16,862 nt of DNA from Candidatus Desantisbacteria bacterium CG1_02_38_46 (GCA_001871015.1 MNUO01000130.1:1-16862), one strand, 5' to 3'. Positions 1-7,406 are shown, counted from the first letter of the stretch. Notes: generated by a model not told the origin, from the letters alone. Program-made: numbers and translations.

Positions 1-13
1 AAGCATAATTGAA

Positions 14-46
14 GAGCCGAATCTGGGAAATCTGGACGTTCGGTTC
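14..46 (+). ncRNA. Group II intron domain V
   Basis: GAGCCGAA (14-21) pairs with TTCGGTTC (39-46), with one G-U pair. This brings the AGC catalytic triad (15-17) into the lower stem. CG at 37-38 is the two-nucleotide bulge, and a short upper stem (22-36) carries a GAAA-type loop at 27-30. The AGC triad, CG bulge and GNRA-like loop in a hairpin of about 34 nt are diagnostic for domain V, the metal-binding active site of the ribozyme. The upper stem is less regular than usual because it contains G-U pairs or a mismatch. Confidence 0.85.
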
Positions 47-49
47 TGT

Positions 50-93
50 GAGGGGCATTAAATACCAAATGGAGGTATAAAAGATGTCTACTC
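50..93 (+). ncRNA. Group II intron domain VI with bulged branch-point A
   Basis: GAG (50-52) pairs with CTC (91-93), A90 is bulged, and GGGCAT (53-58) pairs with ATGTCT (84-89) using two G-U pairs. After an internal loop, ATACC (62-66) pairs with GGTAT (74-78) around a 7-nt loop (67-73). A90 is the predicted branch-point nucleotide for lariat formation. The same stretch contains GGAGG (71-75) and the ATG (84-86) that serve as ribosome binding site and start codon of the following reading frame. RNA folding and translation start would therefore compete. Confidence 0.78.
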
Positions 94-1211
94 GACAAAG
101 AAGAATAATTGTGAAAGCAGGTTTTCATGATGTGAAGCTTTGTCCGGTGAGTTATGATATTGGAGAAGAATTTAAAAATATTAAATTGATTGATGCGGAG
201 AAAAATGAAGATATTCTCTGTCAATATGAGAAGGGCAAACTTTTCTGGGTTGTTGAGAATCTGGAAAAGGGAAAGGAAAAAGAGTATTTGATTTCTGATG
301 AAGAAGGTGAAATTTTTCCTGAGGTAGAATTAGAGAAAAAAGAAAGTACTGTTGATGTAAATGTAGAAAAAACTCTTTTTACTACTTACCATTTTGGAAA
401 AAATTTTGCAAGGCCCTTCTTAAATCCGGTTATTGGACCTACTGGTAAAACTGTTGTAAGAGAATTATTCGATAAACCAGAACCACCTGACCACGACCAT
501 ATTCACCACCGCGGAATTCTGGTTACCCATGGCGATGTGAATGGAGTAGATGACTGGAGCGAAGAAGAAGGTCATGGTTTTGTCAGGCACAACTCTTTTA
601 GAGAACTTTGTTCAGGGCAAGTCTACGGTAAAATTGTTGTTGAGAATTCATGGGTATCAAAGGAAGAAAAAAAGGTTCTTACTGAAATAAGGGAGATGAA
701 ATTCTATAACCTTTCACAGGTTCGAATTATTGACTTTGAGATAACCTTTCAAACCACAGAAGGAAAAGTAACATTTGGTGATACAAAAGAAGGTGGAATT
801 ATATCTGTGCGGGTGCCAACATCAATAAGGGGTGACAGAGAGGGAAAAATTGAAAATTGTTATGGCGGAACAGGTGAATGGGAGACCTGGGGAAAGAGAG
901 CGCACTGGTGTGATTATTCAGGAATGCTTGATTCTGAAATAGTGGGTTTAGCTATTTTTGATAATCCAGATAATTTAAGGTATCCTGGATACTGGCATGT
1001 CCGGGATTATGGTTTGATGACCTCTAATCCTTTTGCTCTTTCTTATTACTATAATGATAAGAACAGAGATGGTTCACATACTGTGGAAGCTAATAAAGAA
1101 CTCAAGTTCTGCTATAGAATTTTTGTTCATCGCAAAGATGCAAAAGGAGCAAAAGTGTCCGATGCTTTCAACAACTACATCAGTCCACCACAGATAGAGG
1201 AGAAAAAATGA
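84..1211 (+). CDS. DUF6807 (PmoA-like) family protein
   Basis: A 375-residue protein of the DUF6807 family, often labelled 'PmoA' in databases although it is not the membrane methane monooxygenase subunit. The hallmark is the His-rich segment DHDHIHHRG at residues 136-144, followed by a GDVNGVDDW-type motif (150-158). There is no signal peptide or membrane segment, so it is predicted cytosolic. The family's biochemical role is unsettled; its members commonly sit beside sugar oxidoreductases and isomerases, as here. The called ATG at 84 has a GGAGG site at 71-75, but both lie inside group II intron domain VI, so residues 1-4 are intron-derived. The ancestral start was probably just upstream of RRIIVKAG (residues 6-13) on the 5' exon. 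An in-frame GTG at 111 is an alternative start. The gene ends just before a hairpin repeat and the esterase gene. Confidence 0.82.
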   Translation: MSTRQRRIIVKAGFHDVKLCPVSYDIGEEFKNIKLIDAEKNEDILCQYEKGKLFWVVENLEKGKEKEYLISDEEGEIFPEVELEKKESTVDVNVEKTLFTTYHFGKNFARPFLNPVIGPTGKTVVRELFDKPEPPDHDHIHHRGILVTHGDVNGVDDWSEEEGHGFVRHNSFRELCSGQVYGKIVVENSWVSKEEKKVLTEIREMKFYNLSQVRIIDFEITFQTTEGKVTFGDTKEGGIISVRVPTSIRGDREGKIENCYGGTGEWETWGKRAHWCDYSGMLDSEIVGLAIFDNPDNLRYPGYWHVRDYGLMTSNPFALSYYYNDKNRDGSHTVEANKELKFCYRIFVHRKDAKGAKVSDAFNNYISPPQIEEKK

Positions 1212-1213
1212 GA

Positions 1214-1256
1214 CCTCACACACCCTCTTATTGAAATGAGGGGGGATAGGGTGAGG
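1214..1256. repeat. Imperfect inverted repeat between genes 1 and 2
   Basis: CCTCAC (1214-1219) pairs with GTGAGG (1251-1256), and CCCTC (1223-1227) pairs with GAGGG (1238-1242) around a 10-nt loop. It lies in the 58-bp gap between the stop codon at 1211 and the esterase start at 1270, directly before that gene's GGAGGG site (1259-1264). The C-rich/G-rich arms resemble dispersed intergenic palindromes seen in many bacterial genomes. There is no T-run after it, so it is not a standard terminator. It could act as an RNA stability element or modulate translation of the next gene. Confidence 0.55.
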
Positions 1257-1269
1257 ATGGAGGGATAAG

Positions 1270-2340
1270 ATGCATGAAGAAATAAATTATTTAACAGATA
1301 ATTTCATCAAGAAGTGGTATAAAAGAACAAAGCCAGCACTTGCTTTTAAGGCTAAAAGTAAAAAAGAATTTTTGTCCTGGCAAAGAACATTAAAGAATAA
1401 AGTAAGAGAGCTTTTAGGAGAATTACCAGGGCCAGCAAATTTAAAACCGGATTTATATAGCAGAGAGGAGAAAGAAAAATACATCCGTGAAAAATGGATT
1501 ATCCAGACAGAAAAAGATTGTTTTATGCCGCTATACCTACTCATTCCAAAGGGCATAAAAGGAAAAGTGCCGGCAATTCTCTGCTGTCACGGGCACGGTA
1601 TCCATGCTAAAGATAACGTATCCGGGGTAACATTTAATGTAGCAGAAAGGGAAAACATGAAAAGAATTGCTAACTACAACTATGCCGAACAGATGACAGA
1701 AAGAGGATTTGTTACCATTGCTCCGGACTGGCGTTCTTTTGGAGAAAGAGTTGCCTATTCTAATCTTTATGAACCCAGGGACCAGTGTAATATTCATTTT
1801 CTCCAGCATCTTATCTTAGGAAGAACACTCCTGTTGGCAAATGTTTTTGATGCAACCAGAGCTATTGACTTTTTACTTACAAGAAAAGAAGTGGATAAAA
1901 ATAGAATTGGTTGTATGGGATTATCTTTTGGCGGGACAATGACTACATATACTACACTTCTTGACGAAAGAATAAAAGCTGCTGATATTATCTGCTATGC
2001 TACCAGCACAGAGCACTACACCATTAACAATCCAAATACCTGCGGTTCTCAATTAGTTCCACATCTTTATAAATATGCTGATGTGGGAGATGTAATGGCA
2101 GCAATTGCTCCAAGGCCTCTTTTAATAGAAAGCGGAGCTAATGATACCTGTTTTTATCTTGATTCTGCCAGAAAAGCACACAATATACTCAAAAAAGCTT
2201 ATAAAGCAGCAGGAGCAGAAAATAATCTCTGGATAGAAATTTTTCCGGGAGAGCACTCATTCTCCGGAAGAAAAGCTTTTGATTTCTTTGAAAAATATTT
2301 AGGGAAACCAAAAAATGCCAGAATTAGAAGAAATTATTGA
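1270..2340 (+). CDS. Alpha/beta hydrolase, acetyl-xylan-esterase/dienelactone-hydrolase type
   Basis: A 356-residue alpha/beta-hydrolase. HGHG at 107-110 supplies the oxyanion-hole region. GLSFGG at 217-222 is the nucleophile elbow with Ser219. Asp292 in GANDT is a candidate acid, and His329 in GEHSF is the catalytic base. An N-terminal helical section (1-80) precedes the fold, as in the large esterases related to acetyl xylan esterase that are common in carbohydrate loci. There is no signal peptide, so it should act in the cytosol, perhaps removing acyl groups from an imported sugar or sugar acid, or hydrolysing a lactone. The ATG at 1270 follows GGAGGG (1259-1264) at 5-nt spacing. Its 3' end overlaps the next gene by 26 bp, which suggests coupled translation. 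The fold and catalytic residues are clear; the substrate is unknown. Confidence 0.85.
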   Translation: MHEEINYLTDNFIKKWYKRTKPALAFKAKSKKEFLSWQRTLKNKVRELLGELPGPANLKPDLYSREEKEKYIREKWIIQTEKDCFMPLYLLIPKGIKGKVPAILCCHGHGIHAKDNVSGVTFNVAERENMKRIANYNYAEQMTERGFVTIAPDWRSFGERVAYSNLYEPRDQCNIHFLQHLILGRTLLLANVFDATRAIDFLLTRKEVDKNRIGCMGLSFGGTMTTYTTLLDERIKAADIICYATSTEHYTINNPNTCGSQLVPHLYKYADVGDVMAAIAPRPLLIESGANDTCFYLDSARKAHNILKKAYKAAGAENNLWIEIFPGEHSFSGRKAFDFFEKYLGKPKNARIRRNY

Positions 2341-3448
2341 TTTTATAAATCCGGATGAGAAATTACTTAGAAAGGGCAGGGAGAGACAGTCTGCTGTATG
2401 GAAGGGAATTGAGCCGGACTATTTGCCGCTTATCCTGCAGGAAACAGAAGCGCCGGAGTTGAATAATTTTGTTCATTATACCCTCAAAGACCAATTTTTC
2501 AACAAAGAGAAAATGATTCTTGAACAGTTGAAGGGGCTGGTTGGATTTGCAAAAGCAGGAGGCGATGCGCAATTTAGCATAAGGGCAAATCTTGGAGTCG
2601 GGGTTGTGCCCAGCATATTTGGCTTGAAGCCAATATTTACTCAGGATGACCAGATGCCGTGGTTTGTCCGAATGGATCCCTTCGGGAAAGGAACCCTGTC
2701 AAAAGAAGAAGTCCAGAACTTAGATATTCCTGGCGATATTCGAAACAGAGGACTTATACCGACGGCCATTGAGTATATAGAATATTTTAAAAGCAAAATA
2801 AAAAACGGCGTTAATATTTACTGTTTCGATACGCAGGGGCCATTTGACATTGCTCATTTAATCAGAGGTCCACAAATTTATACTGATTTATATGATGACC
2901 CTGAATTTGTCCATCGGCTTATGGATATTTCAACCAGAGTTTATATAGAAACGACGAAAATTTTTAAAGAAGCAGCAGGAGAACCATTGTGTTCGGGTTA
3001 TCACGGTTCACTTTGTCTTTATATGGATGGTGGCGGAGTACGTTTATGTGACGATTCATCTACTAATCTATCGCCACATCTTTTCAGGGAATTTTCCCTT
3101 CCTTATATTAAAAGAGCCTTAAGTCCGTTTGGAGGCGGATGGATTCATTTCTGTGGGAATTCCAATCACCTTTTGGATATGTATCTGGAGGTTGAAGAAA
3201 TTAAAGGTTTAAATTTCGGCAATCCTGAGAAGTATGATTATGAAAGTATTATGACAAAGATGATTTCAAAAGGGAAGTTTTATTTAGGTGTCTGGCCCGG
3301 GAAAAAAGGCGAAAGTTTGAAAGAATATTTTCAGCGTATACTTGCTCCATTAAAAGGCAGGAAGTGCGGACTAATTCTTCAATTTTCAAGAGAAAAAAAC
3401 GAACTACCCTGCAGCGAAATAATTGATTTGTGGTATTCACTGCAATAG
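2315..3448 (+). CDS. Uroporphyrinogen decarboxylase/corrinoid methyltransferase (URO-D) family protein
   Basis: A 377-residue protein with the URO-D TIM-barrel fold. Supporting motifs include FDTQGPFDIAH (171-181), the DDPEFVHRLMD helix (194-204), and HFCG at 278-281. In the methyltransferase branch of this superfamily (MtaA/MtbA and relatives), an H-x-C motif plus a distant Cys binds the zinc that activates a thiol. His278, Cys280 and Cys351 could form that set. It is therefore more likely a methyl-transfer-type or uncharacterised URO-D-like protein than a heme enzyme, and no heme genes are nearby. No corrinoid protein or MtaB-type partner is present in the window. The start lies inside the end of the esterase gene (26-bp overlap), preceded by a weak AGGGA (2301-2305). 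Family assignment is firm; function is inferred. Confidence 0.8.
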   Translation: MPELEEIIDFINPDEKLLRKGRERQSAVWKGIEPDYLPLILQETEAPELNNFVHYTLKDQFFNKEKMILEQLKGLVGFAKAGGDAQFSIRANLGVGVVPSIFGLKPIFTQDDQMPWFVRMDPFGKGTLSKEEVQNLDIPGDIRNRGLIPTAIEYIEYFKSKIKNGVNIYCFDTQGPFDIAHLIRGPQIYTDLYDDPEFVHRLMDISTRVYIETTKIFKEAAGEPLCSGYHGSLCLYMDGGGVRLCDDSSTNLSPHLFREFSLPYIKRALSPFGGGWIHFCGNSNHLLDMYLEVEEIKGLNFGNPEKYDYESIMTKMISKGKFYLGVWPGKKGESLKEYFQRILAPLKGRKCGLILQFSREKNELPCSEIIDLWYSLQ

Positions 3449-3456
3449 GAGAGAAG

Positions 3457-4251
3457 ATGAAAATTTCAGGAGTGTACAAAGGAAAAATTGGCTATACCCC
3501 AATAGTTAGCAATACAAAGAAAGGACTTCGCCTTATCCGTTTTGGCTTGTTGAATTTATCCAGAGGCAAATTATTTGAGGAAATTAACAAAAATTTTGAA
3601 ACAGTGCTGGTGATTCTAAATGGAAAATGCAAGGTAGGATGTGAGGGAAAAATTTGGAGAATGGGCAGGAGGAATTCTGTTTTTGAAAGTAGAGCATATG
3701 CTTTATATGTGCCGCCAAAATGTGGATATAAAATTACAGCAATAAGTTCAGAGGTTGAAATTGCAGTTTGCAAGTCCCCTGCTAAGACAAAAACTATTCC
3801 ACAGCTTATTACTCCTTCTCAGGTTAGGTTAAGAAAAGTAGGGAGAGGGTGCTACATAAGATATGTTTACGACATTGCAAGTGACAATGTGAAAGCTGAG
3901 AAATTGATGGTTGGTGAGACCATAAATTCACCTGGAAACTGGTCAAGTTATCCTCCTCATAAGCATAATGTTGACAATCTTCCTTATGAATCAAAACTTG
4001 AGGAACTGTATTTTTTCAGACTGGAACCGCAGGATGGTTTTGGTGTAATGAGGGTTTATGATAATAAGAAAATGAATCAAATTTATGTAATTAAAAATAA
4101 TGATGTGGTTACTATCCCGAAGGGTTATCATCCTGTAGGCGTTATTCCTGGCTATAAAATTTATTACCTCTGGGTTCTTGCCGGGAAAAAAAGAATTATG
4201 AAACCGAGGGATGACCCTGCTTATGCGTGGGTTAACAGGGAGGAAAAGTGA
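3457..4251 (+). CDS. iolB: 5-deoxy-glucuronate isomerase (IolB)
   Basis: A 264-residue bicupin matching IolB in length (about 270) and in its signature C-terminal half. That half contains GNWSSYPPHKH, DNLPYES, LEELYFF, GYHPVG and a DPAYAWV ending. The two His of PPHKH, the Glu of LEE and the His of GYHPV are the expected metal ligands of the second cupin. IolB converts 5-deoxy-D-glucuronate to 5-dehydro-2-deoxy-D-gluconate in myo-inositol breakdown and acts in the cytosol. An in-frame GTG at 3430 would extend it, but the ATG at 3457 has AGGAG (3447-3451) at the right distance and leaves a clean 8-nt gap after the URO-D gene. The stop overlaps the next gene by 4 bp (GTGA). The other core iol genes (iolD, iolJ, iolA) are absent here. 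Confidence 0.93.
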   Translation: MKISGVYKGKIGYTPIVSNTKKGLRLIRFGLLNLSRGKLFEEINKNFETVLVILNGKCKVGCEGKIWRMGRRNSVFESRAYALYVPPKCGYKITAISSEVEIAVCKSPAKTKTIPQLITPSQVRLRKVGRGCYIRYVYDIASDNVKAEKLMVGETINSPGNWSSYPPHKHNVDNLPYESKLEELYFFRLEPQDGFGVMRVYDNKKMNQIYVIKNNDVVTIPKGYHPVGVIPGYKIYYLWVLAGKKRIMKPRDDPAYAWVNREEK

Positions 4252-5549
4252 AAAAAATACAGATAGAAAAAACAAATTGTAATTTTGAAAGAGAGCTGCT
4301 TGTAAGACCTTTTGGGTTCAAAGGTGGCTATACGAAAGAGATATGGCAGAGCGTTACTTTGCTGCAAAGCTCTTCAGGTAAAATTGGTTTAGGCCTTGGA
4401 ACACAGAGCGTGCTCTGGTCAGATGCTTCAGTTTTTTCTTCACATTCTGAATCGGGCGGAAACACACTGATGTTTGCAATTACGCAATTTGCACTAAAAT
4501 GTACTATGGATATTAAATGGTCAACGCCAATAGAGTTGTTAGAATCAATTTTTTCAGATGTTTATGAATATGGTAAAAAAATTACAAACAATCCCAATTT
4601 AAGATTGACTTTTATTTTGAATGCCCTTGTAGCAGTAGACAATGCTGCATGGGTTTTGTACTCCAGTGAGAACGGCATTACAAAATTTGACGATATAATC
4701 CAAAAAGAATATCAAGAAGCCCTGTCCTGCAGGCATACAAATATTGCCAGCATTCCATTGATGGCTTATGCAGTTCCTATAAACGAAATAATTGATGCTG
4801 TTAAAGAAGGTTATTTTTTTCTAAAAATCAAAATCGGTTCTGACCCGGATAAGGATGGCGACAGAGAAAAGATGCTCCAGTGGGATATGAAACGTATTGA
4901 AGAAATCCATAAAGCAATAGGAGGAGTGAGGATTGGGCATACCAGAGATGGCAAAATTCCATATTATTTTGATGCAAATGGACGCTATGACAATAAGGAA
5001 AGACTTAAGAGGTTACTGGACCATGCTAAGAAAATAGGAGCATTTGACCAGATTGCAATTGTTGAGGAGCCATTTCCTGAGGAGTATGAAGAAGATGTCA
5101 GTGATTTCGGAATCAGAATTGCAGCTGATGAAAGTGCTCATTCTGATAAAGATGCAGAAAAGCGTATACAGATGGGGTATGGAGCCATTGCTCTTAAACC
5201 AATTGCAAAAACATTGAGCATGAGTCTGAAGATTGCAAAAATTGCACATCAGAAAAATATTCCCTGTTTCTGCGCAGACTTAACAGTTAGTCCAATTCTG
5301 GTTGACTGGAATAAAAATGTTGCGGCAAGACTTGCTCCATTACCTGGAATGAATATAGGGGTGCTTGAGACAAACGGACACCAGAATTATAAGAGATGGG
5401 ACGAACTTTTAAAATTCCATCCCTGCTATGGCGCAGAGTGGACAAAGACAAAAAACGGTTTGTTCAATCTGAATGAAGATTTCTATAATAAAAGCGGCGG
5501 GATTTTCGAAATATCTGAACATTACAAAAATCTTGTGGAGGTAAAATGA
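4248..5549 (+). CDS. Enolase-superfamily (mandelate racemase/muconate cycloisomerase-like) enzyme
   Basis: A 433-residue enolase-superfamily protein. The N-terminal capping domain covers roughly residues 1-150, followed by the TIM barrel. Lys193/Lys195 in KIK form the base motif on strand 2. Metal ligands are Asp242 (FDANG), Glu273 (VEEP) and Asp294/Glu295 (ADES), and Lys317 in ALKP sits where the strand-6 lysine of the muconate cycloisomerase/epimerase subgroup lies. Members abstract a proton alpha to a carboxylate to epimerise, cycloisomerise or dehydrate. In this neighbourhood a sugar-acid dehydratase or epimerase is plausible, but the subgroup residues do not settle it. It starts at GTG 4248, overlapping the iolB stop by 4 bp, with GGGAGG (4238-4243) just upstream. 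Its end overlaps the next gene by 4 bp (ATGA), so the three genes should be translated together. Confidence 0.86.
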   Translation: MKKIQIEKTNCNFERELLVRPFGFKGGYTKEIWQSVTLLQSSSGKIGLGLGTQSVLWSDASVFSSHSESGGNTLMFAITQFALKCTMDIKWSTPIELLESIFSDVYEYGKKITNNPNLRLTFILNALVAVDNAAWVLYSSENGITKFDDIIQKEYQEALSCRHTNIASIPLMAYAVPINEIIDAVKEGYFFLKIKIGSDPDKDGDREKMLQWDMKRIEEIHKAIGGVRIGHTRDGKIPYYFDANGRYDNKERLKRLLDHAKKIGAFDQIAIVEEPFPEEYEEDVSDFGIRIAADESAHSDKDAEKRIQMGYGAIALKPIAKTLSMSLKIAKIAHQKNIPCFCADLTVSPILVDWNKNVAARLAPLPGMNIGVLETNGHQNYKRWDELLKFHPCYGAEWTKTKNGLFNLNEDFYNKSGGIFEISEHYKNLVEVK

Positions 5550-6349
5550 AATTGAGTTTTATGACGTGGCTTTGTCCGGATTGGGACGTAAAACAAATTT
5601 TAAATGCTGCAAAGAAATACGGCTATGACGGTGTTGAAATCAGGGTTGAGTCCAATCAGAAACACGGGATTGAACTTGCTGCATCAAAAGAAGAACGACT
5701 TGCAACAAAAAAGGCATTTGCAGATGCAGGCATAGAAATGAGTTGCGTTGCAACTTCCCTGCAGTTTGCAATTCCAGACGAATCAAAGCAAAAGGGCAAT
5801 ATTGAAACAATTAAGAAATACATAGAACTGTGCGTTGATACAGGATGCCCGTATATACGGGTTTTTGGCGGCCAGACAGCACCCGGAGAAATAAAAGGGG
5901 TAGTTTCTTTTACGGCAGACGCACTGATAAAAGCTGCGGATTGCGCAAAAGGGACAGAAGTGGAAATTCTGCTGGAAACTCATGATAATTTCAGTCAGAG
6001 TGTAAGAGTTGCAGAAGTTTTGAAAACAGCAAAACACCCGAAACTCAATGCGTTGTGGGATGTGATGCATCCTTTCCGTCTGTTAGATTCGTTTTCTTAT
6101 GCGTATTCAAATCTGAAAGGTTACATAAAACATCTTCATATCCACGATGGAATGTATCTGGAAAATGGTGCGAAAATGGATATTTGCCTGCTCGGTGAAG
6201 GCGTGATTGACCACCGTATCCCGATGAAATTTATGAAAGAAGAAAAGTTCAGCGGTCATTTTTCTGTTGAGATTATCGGAAAGGGAGAACCTGGCAAGTG
6301 GCTTGAGCAGTATGCGAAAAAATTCCGCGGATACGAAAGGGAAATTTAG
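5546..6349 (+). CDS. Sugar phosphate isomerase/epimerase family TIM-barrel protein
   Basis: A 267-residue xylose-isomerase-like TIM barrel (the AP endonuclease 2 family, which includes IolE, IolI, hydroxypyruvate isomerase and tagatose epimerases). GYDGVEIR (26-33) is the strand-1 signature. The likely metal ligands are Glu144 (LLETHD), Asp172 (LWDVMH), His198 (HLHIHD) and Glu242 (SVEI), with His175 nearby. LGEGVID (216-222) is the usual loop before the last strands. It is cytosolic and normally performs keto/aldo isomerisation, C3 epimerisation or dehydration of a sugar derivative. Next to iolB it could stand in for IolE/IolI, but the sequence alone does not separate these. It starts in an ATGA overlap with the enolase-superfamily gene and has GGAGG at 5536-5540. 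Confidence 0.88.
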   Translation: MKLSFMTWLCPDWDVKQILNAAKKYGYDGVEIRVESNQKHGIELAASKEERLATKKAFADAGIEMSCVATSLQFAIPDESKQKGNIETIKKYIELCVDTGCPYIRVFGGQTAPGEIKGVVSFTADALIKAADCAKGTEVEILLETHDNFSQSVRVAEVLKTAKHPKLNALWDVMHPFRLLDSFSYAYSNLKGYIKHLHIHDGMYLENGAKMDICLLGEGVIDHRIPMKFMKEEKFSGHFSVEIIGKGEPGKWLEQYAKKFRGYEREI

Positions 6350-6350
6350 A

Positions 6351-7406
6351 ATGGACAAAATGGGAATAGGAATAATCGGTTGCGGAGAAATTGCTGTAGC
6401 ACATTCTATCGGAATCAGCAAAACAGAAAATGCCAGAATTGCTATGGTTATGGATACCAATATTGCTCTCGCAAAAGACCTGGGTGAAAAATACAATGCA
6501 CCTTTTACTGATAAAGTTGAAGAACTTCTTTCCAGCAAAGAGGTTGAGGTAGTATATATTGCTACCCCACATTATCTCCATGCTCCAATTGCAATAAAAG
6601 CAGCAAAAACAGGAAAGCACATAATGGTTGAAAAACCAATTTCTACAAATTTAAAAGATGCAAATGAAATGATTGAAGAATGTAAAAAAGGGAATGTCAA
6701 ACTTTCTACTTGTTTTGTTCTGAGATATTTTCCTTTTATTATAAAAGCAAAAGAACTGATTGAGAAAAATTCAATTGGAAAAATAATTGCTATACACATA
6801 AATTCAATTGGAGATAAACCAGAATCTTATTGGACGGGTGGTTATTCTGGAAGAGCAAAAACTGATTGGAGAATTTCAAAAGAAAAAAGTGGTGGTGGGA
6901 TATTAATAATGAATGCTTCTCACAATATTGATTACATCAGATTTATAACAGGGTTTGAGGCAAAAAGAGTTTATAGTGAATACGGAACATTTACTACTCC
7001 TGCTGAAGTTGAAGATGCGCTTTTTGCTACAATTTTATACGAGAATGGAGTAATGGGGGCAATTGATGCAAGTTCCTGCTTTAGGGGTGTGGGCAAACTG
7101 CAAAATCCAGCTGTTCTGGCAGATAAAATCTACGGAAGTGAAGGCCAGATAATCTTGTCAGACCCACTGCAGATATATACAGCAAAAAATTTTGAAGGGC
7201 TTAAACAAAATGAATGGAATGAAATTAAAGTTGAACAAACATATGACCTTCGTCAAAAATATGTTGAAGAATTTGTAAGTACTGTAAGAGAAGGCAAGGA
7301 GCCTCCAATAACCGGAGAAGATGGAAGGAAATCTCTTGAAATAGTTGTTGCAGCATATGAGTCAGGCAGAACACATAAGCCGGTGGATTTAATTACCCAT
7401 AAATAA
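6351..7406 (+). CDS. Gfo/Idh/MocA family NAD(P)-dependent oxidoreductase (first copy)
   Basis: A 351-residue dehydrogenase with an N-terminal Rossmann domain (GIGIIGCGEIA, 5-15), ATPHYLH at 71-77, the catalytic EKP motif at 94-96 (Lys95), and a C-terminal substrate domain with GGG at 181-183 and a conserved His191/Asp194 pair. This family oxidises or reduces ring hydroxyls of inositols, sugars and their derivatives, and includes inositol 2-dehydrogenase IolG. The frame stays open upstream to 6267, but that extension overlaps the isomerase gene. The ATG at 6351 places the Rossmann motif at the expected N-terminus and lies 1 nt after the previous stop, with AAGGGA (6337-6342) upstream. The exact substrate is not evident. 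It is clearly diverged from the second family member at 14432. Confidence 0.9.
   Translation: MDKMGIGIIGCGEIAVAHSIGISKTENARIAMVMDTNIALAKDLGEKYNAPFTDKVEELLSSKEVEVVYIATPHYLHAPIAIKAAKTGKHIMVEKPISTNLKDANEMIEECKKGNVKLSTCFVLRYFPFIIKAKELIEKNSIGKIIAIHINSIGDKPESYWTGGYSGRAKTDWRISKEKSGGGILIMNASHNIDYIRFITGFEAKRVYSEYGTFTTPAEVEDALFATILYENGVMGAIDASSCFRGVGKLQNPAVLADKIYGSEGQIILSDPLQIYTAKNFEGLKQNEWNEIKVEQTYDLRQKYVEEFVSTVREGKEPPITGEDGRKSLEIVVAAYESGRTHKPVDLITHK

Larger units (their letters stand above)
1..96 (+). mobile_element. 3' end of a group II intron (domains V and VI)
   Basis: The left edge of the window carries the catalytic 3' end of a bacterial group II intron. A 33-nt domain V hairpin (14-46) is followed by a 3-nt joiner (47-49) and a domain VI hairpin (50-93). 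Domain VI has a single bulged A at position 90, and the element ends with GAC at 94-96. An unpaired A lying 7 nt before a 3' end of the form AY is the classic branch-point arrangement. The rest of the intron, including any reverse transcriptase/maturase gene, would lie upstream, outside the window. The exact 3' boundary (after 96) is inferred from the structure. Whether the intron is full length or still active cannot be judged here. Confidence 0.82.

Noticed and set aside
84-1211. Particulate methane monooxygenase subunit (PmoA)
   Set aside because: The name is a database label for the DUF6807 family; the protein is soluble, has no membrane segments, and no pmoB or pmoC is nearby.
2315-3448. 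HemE, uroporphyrinogen decarboxylase of heme synthesis
   Set aside because: The H-x-C motif and the catabolic setting fit the methyltransferase-like branch better, and no heme genes are present.
3430-3456. GTG start extending IolB by nine codons
   Set aside because: It overlaps the URO-D gene and lacks a binding site; the ATG at 3457 has AGGAG at proper spacing and gives the usual IolB N-terminus.
6267-6350. 28-codon N-terminal extension of the first Gfo/Idh/MocA protein
   Set aside because: It lies over the isomerase gene and would place the Rossmann motif abnormally far from the N-terminus.
6107-6620. Overlapping minus-strand open frames near the isomerase/dehydrogenase junction
   Set aside because: They run opposite two confident genes and show no recognisable domain.
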